Assembly: GCF_026967805.1 (NCBI RefSeq)
Contig: NZ_JAPVBG010000001.1
Location: forward strand, 697,143 to 761,142
Reading direction: 5' to 3'
Length of the DNA: 64,000 bases
From: Blastococcus sp. VKM Ac-2987
Lineage (GTDB): Bacteria; Actinomycetota; Actinomycetes; Mycobacteriales; Geodermatophilaceae
Under the pieces are notes generated by a model that did not search any database, was not told the DNA's origin, and saw only the letters and a program-made list of their open reading frames with translations. A program made the translations under genes and the position numbers. This document shows positions 18,668-29,304 of the stretch, piece by piece (positions within the stretch are counted from its first letter, which is position 1; every line of letters starts with the position of its first letter).

Positions 18668-19505
18668 GAGCGGCCAGCTCCACGACCGCCGAGACCACCT
18701 CCTCCCCGGAGAGCAGGACGAGGTCGTTGTGGTCGGCGCCCGGCACCTCCACCACCCGGTGCAGGCGCGCGGCGGCGTCGGCCACCGCCCGGCTCTGCGC
18801 CGGCGGGACGATCGAGTCGGCACCGCCGTACATGACGGTCGTGGGCACCTCGATCCGGCGGACCTGCTCGGCCACCGGGTAGCGGTCGCGCAGCAGCGCC
18901 CGCACCGGCAGGAACGGGTAGTGCTCGCTCCCTACCGCGGCCAGGTCGACGAAGGGTGAGCGCAGCACGAGACCGGCCGGCGGGTGCTCCACCGCCAGCC
19001 CGGTCGCCACGGCCGCGCCGAGGCTCTCCCCGAAGTAGACGAGCCGGTCGGCCGGCACCCCGCCGTCCCCGAGCAGGAACTCCCGTGCCGCCCGCGCGTC
19101 GCGCGCCAGCCCGGCCTCGCCGGGGCTGCCCGGGTTGCCGCCGTAGCCGCGGTAGTCGAAGAGCAGGACGGCGAGCCCCTCGTCGGCGAGCGCACGCGCC
19201 AGCGGGGCCCGCATCCCCCGGTGGCCGCCGTTGCCGTTGGCGACCAGCACCCCGGGGGCGTCCGGCGTCCGGCCCGGTACGAACCAGCCGGACAGCCGCA
19301 GCCCGTCCTCGGTCTCGAGCACCACGTCCCGGGCACCCGGCACGGCCTCCGCCGCCGGGCCGACGGGCCCGGCGTCCGGCAGGTAGACGAGGTGGCGCTG
19401 GAACGCCCAGAGCAGGCTCACCAGGACAGTGCACAGCAGGACGACGACGGCCGCTCCCAGCACCGCCCTGCGCAGCATCCCCCGATGGTCCCGCCTGCCG
19501 TTCAC
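18654..19505 (-). CDS. Membrane-anchored alpha/beta hydrolase (BEM46/YfhR-like)
   Basis: This 283-residue protein starts with a single membrane segment (about residues 13-33, [22 protein letters not shown]) followed by [10 protein letters not shown], a typical entry to the BEM46-like fold. The nucleophile elbow is [12 protein letters not shown], the acid lies near [10 protein letters not shown] and the final His is in [10 protein letters not shown]. The substrate is unknown; the family includes esterases and thioesterases. The GTG at 19505 is used; an in-frame ATG at 19478 would still keep the membrane segment. It is convergent with, and overlaps, fbiC. Confidence 0.78.
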   Translation of the reverse strand: MNGRRDHRGMLRRAVLGAAVVVLLCTVLVSLLWAFQRHLVYLPDAGPVGPAAEAVPGARDVVLETEDGLRLSGWFVPGRTPDAPGVLVANGNGGHRGMRAPLARALADEGLAVLLFDYRGYGGNPGSPGEAGLARDARAAREFLLGDGGVPADRLVYFGESLGAAVATGLAVEHPPAGLVLRSPFVDLAAVGSEHYPFLPVRALLRDRYPVAEQVRRIEVPTTVMYGGADSIVPPAQSRAVADAAARLHRVVEVPGADHNDLVLLSGEEVVSAVVELAALSGG

Positions 19506-19518
19506 GGCCGACCAGCGC

Positions 19519-19524
19519 TAGCGT
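19519..19524 (+). promoter_or_regulatory. -10 box of a probable leaderless promoter (cupin gene)
   Basis: TAGCGT (TANNNT) ends 6 nt before the ATG at 19531, the spacing expected when transcription begins at the start codon. No ribosome binding site is present. Confidence 0.5.
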
Positions 19525-19530
19525 CCGCTC

Positions 19531-19971
19531 ATGGCACACGACCACGCCGCCGACGGCACCGACCACTGGCACGCGCCGCTCCGCCACGTCCGGGCGGCCG
19601 AGCTCTCCACCGCCACCGGCCAGAGCAGCGGCATGACCCGCAAGGAAGCGGTGTCCGGCAAGAGCGTCGGGGCGGAGAAGGTCTGGATGGGCGAGGCGCA
19701 CGTCGCGCCCGGCACCGCCTCGGCGAACCACCACCACGGCGACTCGGAAACCGGCATCTACGTGGTCTCGGGCCGGCCGGTGTTCGTCTTCGCGCGCGAC
19801 GGCGAGGAGATCCGGCTGACCCCGGAGCCGGGCGACTACGTGTTCGTGCCGCCGTGGACGCCGCACCGCGAGGAGAACCCGGGTGACGAGGAGGCGGTCG
19901 TCGTCCTGGCCCGCAGCAGCCAGGAGGCGATCGTGGTCAACCTCGCGCCGGGCTCGCTCACCGACCTCTGA
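19531..19971 (+). CDS. Cupin-domain protein
   Basis: This 146-residue single-domain cupin has the first motif G-x5-H-x-H-x3-E around residues 66-77 (ASANHHHGDSETGIYVVSGRP) and the second motif as GDYVFVPPWTPHREEN. Metal-binding His residues are intact. The N-terminal 25 residues are His/Asp-rich. It could bind a metal and a small ligand; no enzyme role can be assigned. It is divergent from the membrane hydrolase. Confidence 0.78.
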   Translation: MAHDHAADGTDHWHAPLRHVRAAELSTATGQSSGMTRKEAVSGKSVGAEKVWMGEAHVAPGTASANHHHGDSETGIYVVSGRPVFVFARDGEEIRLTPEPGDYVFVPPWTPHREENPGDEEAVVVLARSSQEAIVVNLAPGSLTDL

Positions 19972-20017
19972 CCACCGGCGGGACGACGCACCGCCCGGCC
20001 GGCCGGGTCCCGACGGC

Positions 20018-20023
20018 TAGCCT
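20018..20023 (+). promoter_or_regulatory. -10 box of a probable leaderless promoter
   Basis: TAGCCT ends 6 nt before the ATG at 20030. Confidence 0.5.
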
Positions 20024-20029
20024 CGGGCC

Positions 20030-20446
20030 ATGGGTTACTTCGGCACGCTCGTCTACAGCGAGGGACGCTGGCGCACGGGCCGGCCGACGGCGGTGCCGTT
20101 CCTGATGGTCGACGTGCACGACAGCGACATCGCGACCGTGGACTACCGCGCGGCCGACGCCTCCGGCGGCCGGTTCTTCCTGGGTTACGAGCCCCGCGTC
20201 TACTTCGACGAGCCGGATGCCTCCGCGCCGGTCGACACCGACGCGCAGGCCGAGGGCTTCGCGCGGTGGGTGCGCGACGCCGTCGGCACGCAGCTGGAGC
20301 CGGCCGAGGTGCGCGGGCTGATGGCCTCGCCCGGCGGGGTGCCCCCGACCGACGAGGTGGTCGAGCAGACCGTCGAGCGGCTGCTCGTCCTCGCCGGGCT
20401 CCCGGTGCCCGAGTGGCCCACCGACGACGACGCGCCTCCCGGCTGA
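20030..20446 (+). CDS. Hypothetical protein
   Basis: This 138-residue protein is not recognised. It starts MGYFGTLVYSEGRW, has a compact alternating beta-like N-terminal half (VPFLMVDVHDSDIATVDY, GRFFLGYEPRVYFDE) and an acidic helical C-terminal half ending in PEWPTDDDAPPG. No signal peptide, membrane segment or cysteine is seen. Base composition and third-position bias match the neighbours, and a leaderless-type promoter precedes it, so it is likely a real gene. Confidence 0.65.
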   Translation: MGYFGTLVYSEGRWRTGRPTAVPFLMVDVHDSDIATVDYRAADASGGRFFLGYEPRVYFDEPDASAPVDTDAQAEGFARWVRDAVGTQLEPAEVRGLMASPGGVPPTDEVVEQTVERLLVLAGLPVPEWPTDDDAPPG

Positions 20447-20481
20447 CGCATCCTTCGCCGGACGCCGGGTAGCGGGCGACG

Positions 20482-21495
20482 GTGCGAGCGATCTCCTACA
20501 CCCGGCCCGGCGGCCCCGACGTCCTGCAGCTCACCGACCGCCCGGTGCCCGAGCCCGGCCCTGGTGAGGTGCGCGTCCGCGTCGCCTTCTCCGGGGTGAA
20601 CCCCACCGACTGGAAGTCGCGGACCAACGCGCAGCCCGGCCCCGCGGGGCAGGTGCCGAACCAGGACGGCTCCGGCACGGTCGACGCCGTGGGCCAGGGC
20701 GTGGACCCCGCGGTCGTCGGCCAGCGGGTGTGGATCTGGGAAGCCGCGTGGCAGCGGCCGTGGGGCACCGCCGCCGAGTTCACCGTCGTCCCGGCCCGGC
20801 ACGTCGTCCTGCTGGGCGCCGACCCGTCGTTCGAGCTCGGCGCCGCGCTGGGCATCCCGTTCCTCACCGCGCACCGCTGCCTCACCGTGGCCGAGTCGCT
20901 CCCCGACCGGCTGGGCGCCGGCGCGCTGACCGGTGCCACGGTGCTGGTGCAGGGCGGGGCGGGTGCCGTGGGCAACGCGGCGATCCAGCTCGCCCGCTGG
21001 TCCGACGCGACGGTCATCGCCACGGTCAGCAGCCCGCGCAAGGCCCAGCTGGCAGCAGCGGCCGGTGCCGACCACGTCGTGGACTACACGCAGCAGGACG
21101 TCGTCGCCGAGGTGCGGAAGATCGCGCCGAAGGGCGTGGACGCGATCGTCGAGGTGTCCGCGGCGGTCAACGCCGGCACCGACGCGCAGGTGATCGGGAT
21201 GCACGGGGCGGTCGCCATGTACGCCGACGACGGCGGCGCGGAGGTGACCGTGCCGGTGCGCGCGCAGATGGGCCCGAACGCCCGCTGGCAGTTCGTGCTG
21301 GTCTACACCGAGCCCGAGCGCGCCAAGGTGCTCGGTCTCGAGGACGTCGCCACCGCGGTCGCCGACGGGGCCGTCCGGGTCGGCGAGGAGGCCGGCCTGC
21401 CGCTGCACGTCTTCGGCCTGGCCGAGACCGCGCAGGCGCACCAGGCCGTGCAGGACGGCGCCGTCGGCAAGGTGCTGATCGACGTCACCGCGTGA
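20482..21495 (+). CDS. Zinc-free medium-chain dehydrogenase/reductase, NADPH:quinone reductase type
   Basis: This 337-residue protein has the MDR fold without zinc ligands. Seen are SYTRPGGPDVLQL, GVNPTDWKSR, a quinone-reductase-like VGQRVWIWEAAWQRPWGTAAEF segment, and the NADP loop VLVQGGAGAVGNAAIQLA (about residues 155-172). It probably reduces quinones or enones with NADPH. The GTG at 20482 is used; TAGCGG lies 6 nt before it, similar to the leaderless boxes nearby but lacking the final T. Confidence 0.85.
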   Translation: MRAISYTRPGGPDVLQLTDRPVPEPGPGEVRVRVAFSGVNPTDWKSRTNAQPGPAGQVPNQDGSGTVDAVGQGVDPAVVGQRVWIWEAAWQRPWGTAAEFTVVPARHVVLLGADPSFELGAALGIPFLTAHRCLTVAESLPDRLGAGALTGATVLVQGGAGAVGNAAIQLARWSDATVIATVSSPRKAQLAAAAGADHVVDYTQQDVVAEVRKIAPKGVDAIVEVSAAVNAGTDAQVIGMHGAVAMYADDGGAEVTVPVRAQMGPNARWQFVLVYTEPERAKVLGLEDVATAVADGAVRVGEEAGLPLHVFGLAETAQAHQAVQDGAVGKVLIDVTA

Positions 21496-21504
21496 CGCGG
21501 CCCC

Positions 21505-21510
21505 TAGGTT
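21505..21510 (+). promoter_or_regulatory. -10 box of a probable leaderless promoter
   Basis: TAGGTT ends 6 nt before the ATG at 21517. Confidence 0.5.
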
Positions 21511-21516
21511 CAGGGC

Positions 21517-21876
21517 ATGAGTGATCCCGGAGTCGTCGTCGACCTGTCCGCGCTCGCCGAGGAACTGCTGGGGAAAGCCACCGGTGAGCGCTCGGGCCGC
21601 GCCGGCCGCACCCTGCCGCACCCCGTCGACGGACTGCGCCAGACCGTGATCGCCCTCCGCGAAGGGGCCGAGCTCGCCCAGCACGAGAGCCCCGGTCCGG
21701 CCAGCCTGCTGGTGCTCCGCGGCCGGGTGCGGCTCGTGGCCGGTGAGCACACCGACGAGCTGAGCGGCAACCAGGTGGCACCCATCCCGGACCGCCGGCA
21801 CAGCCTGCACGCCGCCGAGAACTCCGTCGTCCTGCTCAGCGTCGCGGTCCCGCAGCGCGCACCCGGCGCGCGCTGA
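21517..21876 (+). CDS. Small cupin protein
   Basis: This 119-residue protein resembles the AraC/LuxR-associated small cupins. Residues ~40-110 carry a beta-barrel with LLVLRGRVRLVAGEHTDELSGNQVAPIPDRRHSLHAAENSVVLLSVAV. The first cupin motif is weak: the usual H-x-H is replaced by QHES, so metal binding may rely on fewer ligands. It is unrelated in sequence to the cupin at 19531. Function is unknown. Confidence 0.7.
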   Translation: MSDPGVVVDLSALAEELLGKATGERSGRAGRTLPHPVDGLRQTVIALREGAELAQHESPGPASLLVLRGRVRLVAGEHTDELSGNQVAPIPDRRHSLHAAENSVVLLSVAVPQRAPGAR

Positions 21877-21897
21877 ACGCGGCGGCCCGCGCCGGGA

Positions 21898-21903
21898 TAG
21901 CGT
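21898..21903 (+). promoter_or_regulatory. -10 box of a probable leaderless promoter (DUF885 gene)
   Basis: TAGCGT ends 7 nt before the GTG at 21911 and overlaps an earlier in-frame GTG at 21902. This favours 21911 as the true start. Confidence 0.45.
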
Positions 21904-21910
21904 GCGGCGG

Positions 21911-23593
21911 GTGACCGGCTTCCCCCTGCGTCCGCCCTCCCCGCTCGACCAGCTCGCCGACGGCTTCGTCGAGAGCTACGCGGCCTCGCAGCCGACGGTG
22001 GCCACCTACATCGGCGTCCGAGGGCACGACGACCGGTGGCCGGACCTGAGCACGGACGGGCACGCGGCCCACGCCGACCTGCTGCGCCGGACGCGCGCCC
22101 GGGCGGAGGCGATGGAGCCGGTGGACCGGCGCGACGAGGTGGCGCGCAGCGCGATGCTCGAGCGGCTCGGCGCCGAGCTCGACCGGTACGACGCCGGCTA
22201 CGCGCAGGCGGAGCTCAACACCATCAGCAGCCCGCTGCAGGAGTTCCGCGAGACGTTCGACCTCATGCCGACCGAGGCCGAGGAGGACTGGACGACCGTC
22301 GCCGTGCGGCTGGCGGCCATGCCCGCCGCCCTGCTGGGTTACGCGCGTGGCCTCGACGACGCGGCCGACCGGGGCCGCGTGTCCGCCGCCCGCCAGGTCC
22401 GGCTGGCCGCGGAACGGGCCCGGCAGTGGGCCGGCACCGACGAGCGGCCCGGCTTCTTCACCCGCCTGGTGCGCGACGCCCCCGTCGCCACCTCGCTCGG
22501 CCGCGACCTGGCCGATGCCGCGGAGCGGGCCTCCGGGGCGCTGCACGGGTTCGCCGGGCACCTGGAGCGCGTCCTCCTGCCGCTGGCGCCGGAGACCGAC
22601 GCGGTGGGCCGGGACCGCTACGTGCTCGAGTCGCGGTTCCACACCGGCGCCCGGCTGGACCTGGACGAGACCTACGACTGGGGCTGGGCGGAGCTGGCGC
22701 GGATCGTGGCCGAGAAGGAACGGCTGGCCGAGGAGATCGCCCCCGGGCAGGGCGTCGCCGGCGCGATGGCCGCGCTCGACGCCGACCCGGCCCGGATGAT
22801 CCACGGCCGGGACGCGCTGCAGGCCTGGCTGCAGGAGACCGCCGACCGCGCGGTGGCCGCGCTGGACGGCGTCCACTTCGAGATCCCCGAGCCCGTCCGC
22901 CGGATCGAGGGACGGCTGACGCCGACGTCCGGCGAGGGCGTCTACTACAGCGCGCCGACCGAGGACTTCAGCCGTCCGGGGCGCATGTGGTGGTCGCTGC
23001 CCGAGGGCGTCGACGACATGACCACCTGGCGCGAGACGACGACGGTGTTCCACGAGGGCGTGCCCGGCCACCACCTGCAGATCGGGCAGGCCCTGCACGA
23101 CGCGGACCGGCTCAACCGGTGGCAGCGGCTGCTGTGCTGGTGCTCCGGTAGCGCCGAGGGGTGGGCGCTGTACGCCGAGCGGCTGATGGGCGAGCTGGGC
23201 TTCCTCGCGGACCCGGGCGACCGGATGGGCATGCTGGACGCGCAGGAGCTGCGGGCCGCGCGCGTCGTCCTCGACATCGGGCTGCACCTGGACCTGCCGA
23301 TCCCCGCCGGCGCCGCGGCGGGCAGCCGCTGGAGCTACGACGTCGCCCTGGCCTTCCTCCGCCGGCACGTGAGCATGGACGACGCCATGCGGGTCGACGA
23401 GCTGCACCGCTACCTCGGCTGGCCCGGTCAGGCGCCGGTCTACAAGGTCGGCGAGCGGGTCCTCCTCACCTGCCGGGAGGAGGCCCGCCGGCGAGGCGGG
23501 GACGCGTTCGACCTGAAGCAGTGGCACCGCTCCGTCCTCCAGCTGGGCCAGCTCGGCCTCGACCCGCTGGCGGCGGAGCTCGCCCGCAGCTGA
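21911..23593 (+). CDS. DUF885-family protein (zinc-peptidase-like)
   Basis: This 560-residue protein matches the DUF885 family, which is mostly alpha-helical and carries a thermolysin-like HExxx-HH signature. Here HEGVPGHH spans residues 381-388, and a downstream GSAEGWALYAERLM segment supplies the third ligand Glu. No signal peptide is seen. A peptidase role is inferred from the motif; no member-specific substrate can be read. The start at 21911 is chosen over 21902 because a -10-like box overlaps the earlier codon. Confidence 0.78.
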   Translation: MTGFPLRPPSPLDQLADGFVESYAASQPTVATYIGVRGHDDRWPDLSTDGHAAHADLLRRTRARAEAMEPVDRRDEVARSAMLERLGAELDRYDAGYAQAELNTISSPLQEFRETFDLMPTEAEEDWTTVAVRLAAMPAALLGYARGLDDAADRGRVSAARQVRLAAERARQWAGTDERPGFFTRLVRDAPVATSLGRDLADAAERASGALHGFAGHLERVLLPLAPETDAVGRDRYVLESRFHTGARLDLDETYDWGWAELARIVAEKERLAEEIAPGQGVAGAMAALDADPARMIHGRDALQAWLQETADRAVAALDGVHFEIPEPVRRIEGRLTPTSGEGVYYSAPTEDFSRPGRMWWSLPEGVDDMTTWRETTTVFHEGVPGHHLQIGQALHDADRLNRWQRLLCWCSGSAEGWALYAERLMGELGFLADPGDRMGMLDAQELRAARVVLDIGLHLDLPIPAGAAAGSRWSYDVALAFLRRHVSMDDAMRVDELHRYLGWPGQAPVYKVGERVLLTCREEARRRGGDAFDLKQWHRSVLQLGQLGLDPLAAELARS

Positions 23594-23799
23594 CTCGGCA
23601 GAGGCTGGGGGTCGAGCCGGGCAGCCACGGGTTGAACCACGGGCGCACGCGGCTCGGCCCTCAGCGGTGCGGCCAGACCTGCCCTCTGCCGCGGCCCGCG
23701 CGGTCGGCGTGGCGTCAGCCGAGGCCGAACCCACTGGTCGGCTTCCGCCCCCGGTCCGCTCCTCGCTCGCTGGCGCTCGCTGCGATGCTCCCGGCGGCG

Positions 23800-24953
<1,154 letters not shown>

Positions 24954-24954
<1 letters not shown>

Positions 24955-26951
24955 CAGTTCTCCTGCTGCTCGGGCCCGGCCGCCGGGGTCACCAGCGCCA
25001 GCCGCTCGTCCAGCGCGACCGTCTGGCCCGCCGTCACTGCGAGCTCGGCCACCGTCCCCGCGACCGGGGCGGTGAGCACGTGCTCCATCTTCATGGCCTC
25101 GACGACGAGCAGCGGGGTGCCCGCCGCCACCTCGTCGCCGACGGCCGCGCGCACCACCGTCACCGTCCCCGGCATGGGGGAGGTCACGGCACCATCGCCG
25201 GCGGCCATGCCGGACGACGACGCCAGGCGCTCCTGCTCCCGGAACGCGGTCACGTGCCCGTCGGCGGCCAGCCACACCGCATCGCCTTCGTGCACGACGA
25301 CGTAGCCGGTGGTCTGGTCGCCGAAGGTCACGCTCAGCCGGTCGCCCTGACGAACGGCGCGGGCGGGGACCACCCCGTCGCCGATGCGGATCTCGGCGTC
25401 GGCCGATGTGCCGCGGACCGCCACCTCCACGGGCTCACCGCCGGCAGCGGTCAGCCGGCGAACGGTCCAGGCCGGCTCTCCCGGCCGCCAGCCGTCTCGA
25501 CGGTCCCACGGGTCGACCACGCGGCCGCCCGGCTCCGACTCGAGCAGCAGCGCGAGCGCGGCCGCGGCGTAGTCCGTCATCGGCACCGGCCGCGCCGCCG
25601 CGAGCCCCTCGCCGCGGCGCTCGATCAGCCCGGTGTCGAGCTTCCCGGCGGCGACGTCGGGGTCGCGCAGCAGCGCCTGCAGGAAGGCTGCGTTGGTCGT
25701 GACCCCGAGGACGGCGGTGCGGCCCAGGGCGCCGACCAGCCGGGCGCGAGCGGTCTCCCGGTCCGGCCCCCAGGCGACGACCTTGGCCAGCATCGGGTCG
25801 TAGTCGGTGCCCACCGTGGCGCCGACGGCGAGGAAGCTGTCGACGCGGACCCCCGGACCCGTCGGCTCCACCAGACCGAAGACGGTGCCCGCCTGCGGCA
25901 GGAAGCCGCGCGCCGGGTCCTCGGCGTAGAGACGTGCCTCGATGGCGTGCCCGTCGAGGGAGACGTCGCCCTGATCGATCGGCAGCGGCTCGCCCGCGGC
26001 CACCCGCAGCTGCAGCTCCACCAGGTCCAGCCCGGTGATCATCTCGGTGACCGGGTGCTCGACCTGCAGCCGGGTGTTCATCTCGAGGAAGAAGAAGTCG
26101 CTCGGCCGGTCGGCGTCGACGATGAACTCGACGGTCCCCGCCCCGGTGTAGCCGACGGCCTTCGCAGCCTCGACGGCGGCGCGGCCCATCGAGGCGCGCA
26201 TAGCCGTGTCCAGCAACGGGGACGGCGCCTCCTCGATCACCTTCTGGTGCCGTCGCTGCAGGCTGCACTCCCGCTCGCCGAGGTGGATGACCGAGCCGTG
26301 GGTGTCGCCGAGGACCTGGACCTCGATGTGCCGCGAGTTGCCCACGTACCGCTCGACCAGCAGCGTGTCGTCGCCGAAGGAGGCGCGGGCCTCACGCCGG
26401 GCCCCGGCGATCGCGTCGGGCAGCTCCTCCTTCGCGCGCACCACCCGCATGCCCTTGCCGCCACCGCCGGCGCTGGGCTTGAGCAGCACGGGGAAGCCGG
26501 CCGCGACGGCCGCCTGGGCCACCTCGTCGTCGCCCATCCCCGGCTCGCTCCGGCCCGGCACGACCGGCACACCGGCGGCCATGACCGTCTGCTTGGCGCG
26601 GATCTTGTCCGCCATGGCCTCGATGGCGGCGACCGGCGGGCCGATGAAGACGACCCCCGCCGCCTCGCAGGCCCGGGCGAACTCGACGTTCTCCGAGAGG
26701 AAGCCGTAGCCGGGGTGCACCGCCTGCGCCCCGGTCTGTGCCGCGGCGGCGAGCACCCGCTCGATGGCGAGGTAGCTCTGCGCGGCCGGAGCCGGCCCGA
26801 GCCGGACGGCGACGTCGGCCAGCCGGGTGTGCAGCGCGCCGGCGTCGGCGTCGCTGTACACCGCCACCGAGCGGATGCCCATCTCGCGGAGCGTGCGGAT
26901 CACCCGGACGGCGATCTCGCCGCGGTTGGCCACCAGGACGGTGTCGAACAT
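24954..26951 (-). CDS. accA1: Acyl-CoA carboxylase alpha subunit (biotin carboxylase + biotin carrier), methylcrotonyl-CoA type
   Basis: This 665-residue protein begins with MFDTVLVANRGEIAVRVIR (biotin carboxylase N-domain). The ATP-grasp glycine loop follows (LLKPSAGGGGKGMRVV, about residue 155), then ERECSLQRRHQKVIEEAPS, EMNTRLQVEHPVTE, and the C-terminal biotinyl domain with Lys621 in VEAMKMEHV. It makes carboxybiotin for the partner carboxyltransferase encoded 7 bp upstream. The single-chain architecture is that of actinobacterial AccA. Pairing with an MCC-type beta subunit gives the methylcrotonyl call. Confidence 0.93.
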
Positions 26952-26958
26952 CAGTTCC

Positions 26959-28572
26959 TCACATCCGGAAGACGCCGTAGCCGACGTCCTCCAGGGGCGC
27001 GTTGGCGCAGGCGGACAGGGCCAGGCCCAGCACGGTGCGGGTGTCGGCGGGGTCGATGACGCCGTCGTCCCAGAGCCGGGCGGTGGCGTAGTACGGGTGC
27101 CCCTGCGACTCGTACCGGTCGCGGATCGGCGCCTTGAACGCCTCCTCCTCCTCGGCCGGCCACTCCTCGCCGCGCGTCTCGATCCCGTCGCGGCGGACGG
27201 TCGCCAGCACCGAGGCGGCCTGCTCCCCGCCCATCACCGAGATGCGCGAGTTGGGCCAGGTGAAGAGGAACCGGGGCGAGTACGCCCGGCCGCACATCGA
27301 GTAGTTGCCCGCGCCGAAGGAGCCACCGATGACCACGGTCAGCTTCGGTACCCGGGCGCAGGCGACGGCGGTGACCATCTTGGCGCCGTGCTTGGCGATG
27401 CCGCCCGCCTCGTAGTCGCGGCCGACCATGAAGCCGGTGATGTTCTGGAGGAAGAGCAGCGGGATCCTCCGGCGGTCGCAGAGCTCGATGAAGTGCGCGC
27501 CCTTGAGCGCGGACTCGGCGAAGAGCACCCCGTTGTTGGCGATGATGCCGACCGGGTGGCCGTGCAGCCGGGCGAACCCGGTGACCAGCGTCTGCCCGTA
27601 GAGCGGCTTGAACTCCGCGAAGCGCGACCCGTCGACCAGCCGGGCGATGACCTCGCGGACGTCGTAGGGCGTCCGCGGGTCCGGCGGCACGACCTCGTAG
27701 ACCGACTCCGGGGCGTGCACCGGCTCCTCGACCGGCGCCACGTCCCAGGGGCGAGGCTCGCGCGGGCCGAGCGTCGAGACGATCTGCCGGACGATCCGCA
27801 GGGCGTGCGCGTCGTCGTCGGCCAGGTGGTCGGTGACCCCGCTGACCCGGCTGTGCAGGTCCCCACCGCCGAGGTCCTCGGCGGTCACGACCTCACCGGT
27901 CGCGGCCTTCACCAGCGGCGGCCCGCCGAGGAAGATCGTGCCCTGGTCGCGGACGATGACCGCCTCGTCGCTCATCGCCGGGACGTACGCGCCGCCCGCG
28001 GTGCACGACCCGAGGACGGCGGCGATCTGGGCGATGCCCGCCTTCGAGAGGTTCGCCTGGTTGTAGAAGATCCGGCCGAAGTGCTCGCGGTCGGGGAAGA
28101 CCTCGTCCTGCATCGGGAGGAACGCGCCGCCGGAGTCGACCAGGTAGATGCAGGGCAGCCGGTTGTGCAGCGCCACCTCCTGCGCGCGCAGGTGCTTCTT
28201 CACCGTCATCGGGTAGTAGGTGCCGCCCTTGACGGTGGCGTCGTTGGCGACGACGACGCACTCGCGCCCGGACACCCGGCCGATGCCGGTGATGATGCCG
28301 GCGGCCGGGGCGTCGCCGTCGTAGAGCCCGTGCGCGGCGAGCGGGGACAGCTCGAGGAAGGGGCTGCCGGGGTCGAGCAGCGCGTCGACCCGCTCGCGGG
28401 GCAGCAGCTTGCCCCGGTCGACGTGCCGCTGACGGGCCCGCTCACCGCCGCCGAGGGCCACCCGCTGCAGCTGGGCGGCGAGATCGGCGGCCAGTTCGGC
28501 GTGCGCCGCGGCATGGCGGGCGGCCGCCGCGGGATCGGCCGAGAGGGTCCGGGGAAGCACCGGTGCGTCCAC
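26959..28572 (-). CDS. accD1: Acyl-CoA carboxylase beta subunit (carboxyltransferase), methylcrotonyl-CoA type
   Basis: This 537-residue crotonase-fold carboxyltransferase carries the MCC-beta hallmark segments [54 protein letters not shown] and [26 protein letters not shown]. It transfers CO2 from carboxybiotin to 3-methylcrotonyl-CoA in leucine breakdown. The GTG at 28572 is chosen; TAACCT lies 7 nt upstream, so the transcript may be leaderless. It is the first gene of the operon and divergent from a TetR gene. Confidence 0.93.
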   Translation of the reverse strand: MDAPVLPRTLSADPAAAARHAAAHAELAADLAAQLQRVALGGGERARQRHVDRGKLLPRERVDALLDPGSPFLELSPLAAHGLYDGDAPAAGIITGIGRVSGRECVVVANDATVKGGTYYPMTVKKHLRAQEVALHNRLPCIYLVDSGGAFLPMQDEVFPDREHFGRIFYNQANLSKAGIAQIAAVLGSCTAGGAYVPAMSDEAVIVRDQGTIFLGGPPLVKAATGEVVTAEDLGGGDLHSRVSGVTDHLADDDAHALRIVRQIVSTLGPREPRPWDVAPVEEPVHAPESVYEVVPPDPRTPYDVREVIARLVDGSRFAEFKPLYGQTLVTGFARLHGHPVGIIANNGVLFAESALKGAHFIELCDRRRIPLLFLQNITGFMVGRDYEAGGIAKHGAKMVTAVACARVPKLTVVIGGSFGAGNYSMCGRAYSPRFLFTWPNSRISVMGGEQAASVLATVRRDGIETRGEEWPAEEEEAFKAPIRDRYESQGHPYYATARLWDDGVIDPADTRTVLGLALSACANAPLEDVGYGVFRM

Positions 28573-28579
28573 GGGCCCG

Positions 28580-28585
28580 AGGTTA
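28580..28585 (-). promoter_or_regulatory. -10 box of a probable leaderless promoter (accD)
   Basis: On the minus strand this reads TAACCT and ends 7 nt before the GTG at 28572. Operator site 1 (28582-28597) overlaps it. Confidence 0.5.
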
Positions 28586-28597
28586 ACGGTGGTTCAC
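28582..28597. promoter_or_regulatory. TetR operator candidate, site 1
   Basis: GTTAAC-N4-GTTCAC is an inverted repeat of the half-site GT(T/G)AAC. It overlaps the accD -10 box, so a bound repressor would block accD transcription. A second copy lies 45 bp away. Confidence 0.6.
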
Positions 28598-28626
28598 GCC
28601 TGCGGTCCACCCCACACGCGCGAGGG

Positions 28627-28642
28627 GTTAACGCGCGTTCAC
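28627..28642. promoter_or_regulatory. TetR operator candidate, site 2
   Basis: GTTAACG-CG-CGTTCAC has the same half-sites as site 1, with a perfect AACGCGCGTT core. It ends 8 bp before the -10 box of the tetR gene, in the -35/-10 spacer, fitting autorepression. Confidence 0.6.
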
Positions 28643-28650
28643 GGCGGGGT

Positions 28651-28656
28651 TAGCAT
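28651..28656 (+). promoter_or_regulatory. -10 box of a probable leaderless promoter (tetR)
   Basis: TAGCAT ends 7 nt before the ATG at 28664. Confidence 0.5.
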
Positions 28657-28663
28657 CCCTGGC

Positions 28664-29290
28664 ATGACGCCGGCCGGCACGCGCCCGGACCAGGGCTCCG
28701 CCGCCCAGGACACCGCACTGCTCGCCGATGCCGGACGCCCCTCGCGCCGGGAGCAGATCCTGCAGGCGGCGGCCCAGCTGTTCGCCGAGCGCGGCTCGCG
28801 CTCGGTCGGCGTGGACGACGTCGGCGCGGCCGTCGGGGTGACCGGGCCGGCGATCTACCGACACTTCGCGAGCAAGGACGCGATGCTCGCCGAGATGCTG
28901 GTCCGGATCAGCGAGCGGCTGGCCGACGGCGGCCGCGAGCGGGTGGCCGCAGCGGGCCCCGATCCGGCCGCCCAGCTGCGCGCGCTGATCGACTTCCAGG
29001 TCGACTTCGCCCTGGACAACCCCGCGCTGATCGTCGTGCACGACCGGGACCTCGCCTCGCTGCCGGAGGCCGAGGCCGGGCAGGTGCGCCGGCTGCAGCG
29101 CCGCTACGTCGAGGTGTGGGTGGCGGTACTCGCCCGGCTGCACCCCGGCGCGGAGGCGGCCGCCTGCCGCGCCCGGGCGCACGCCGTCTTCGGGCTGATC
29201 AACTCCACCCCGCACAGCGCGGGCCGGCTCGACCGGACCGCCATGGCCGGCCTGCTGCGCGGCATGGCCTGGGCGGCCGCCACCGGCTGA
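28664..29290 (+). CDS. TetR-family regulator of the acyl-CoA carboxylase operon
   Basis: This 208-residue protein has a TetR N-terminal HTH (about residues 25-70: SRREQILQAAAQLFAERGSRSVGVDDVGAAVGVTGPAIYRHFASKDAMLAEML) and a helical ligand domain. The ATG at 28664 is used because a -10 box sits 7 nt upstream; an open frame continues further left through the operator region. The divergent layout and the two matching palindromes suggest it represses both itself and the carboxylase operon. In related mycobacterial loci a TetR protein sits at the same place. Confidence 0.85.
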   Translation: MTPAGTRPDQGSAAQDTALLADAGRPSRREQILQAAAQLFAERGSRSVGVDDVGAAVGVTGPAIYRHFASKDAMLAEMLVRISERLADGGRERVAAAGPDPAAQLRALIDFQVDFALDNPALIVVHDRDLASLPEAEAGQVRRLQRRYVEVWVAVLARLHPGAEAAACRARAHAVFGLINSTPHSAGRLDRTAMAGLLRGMAWAAATG

Positions 29291-29304
29291 CGGCCCCCGA
29301 GCGG

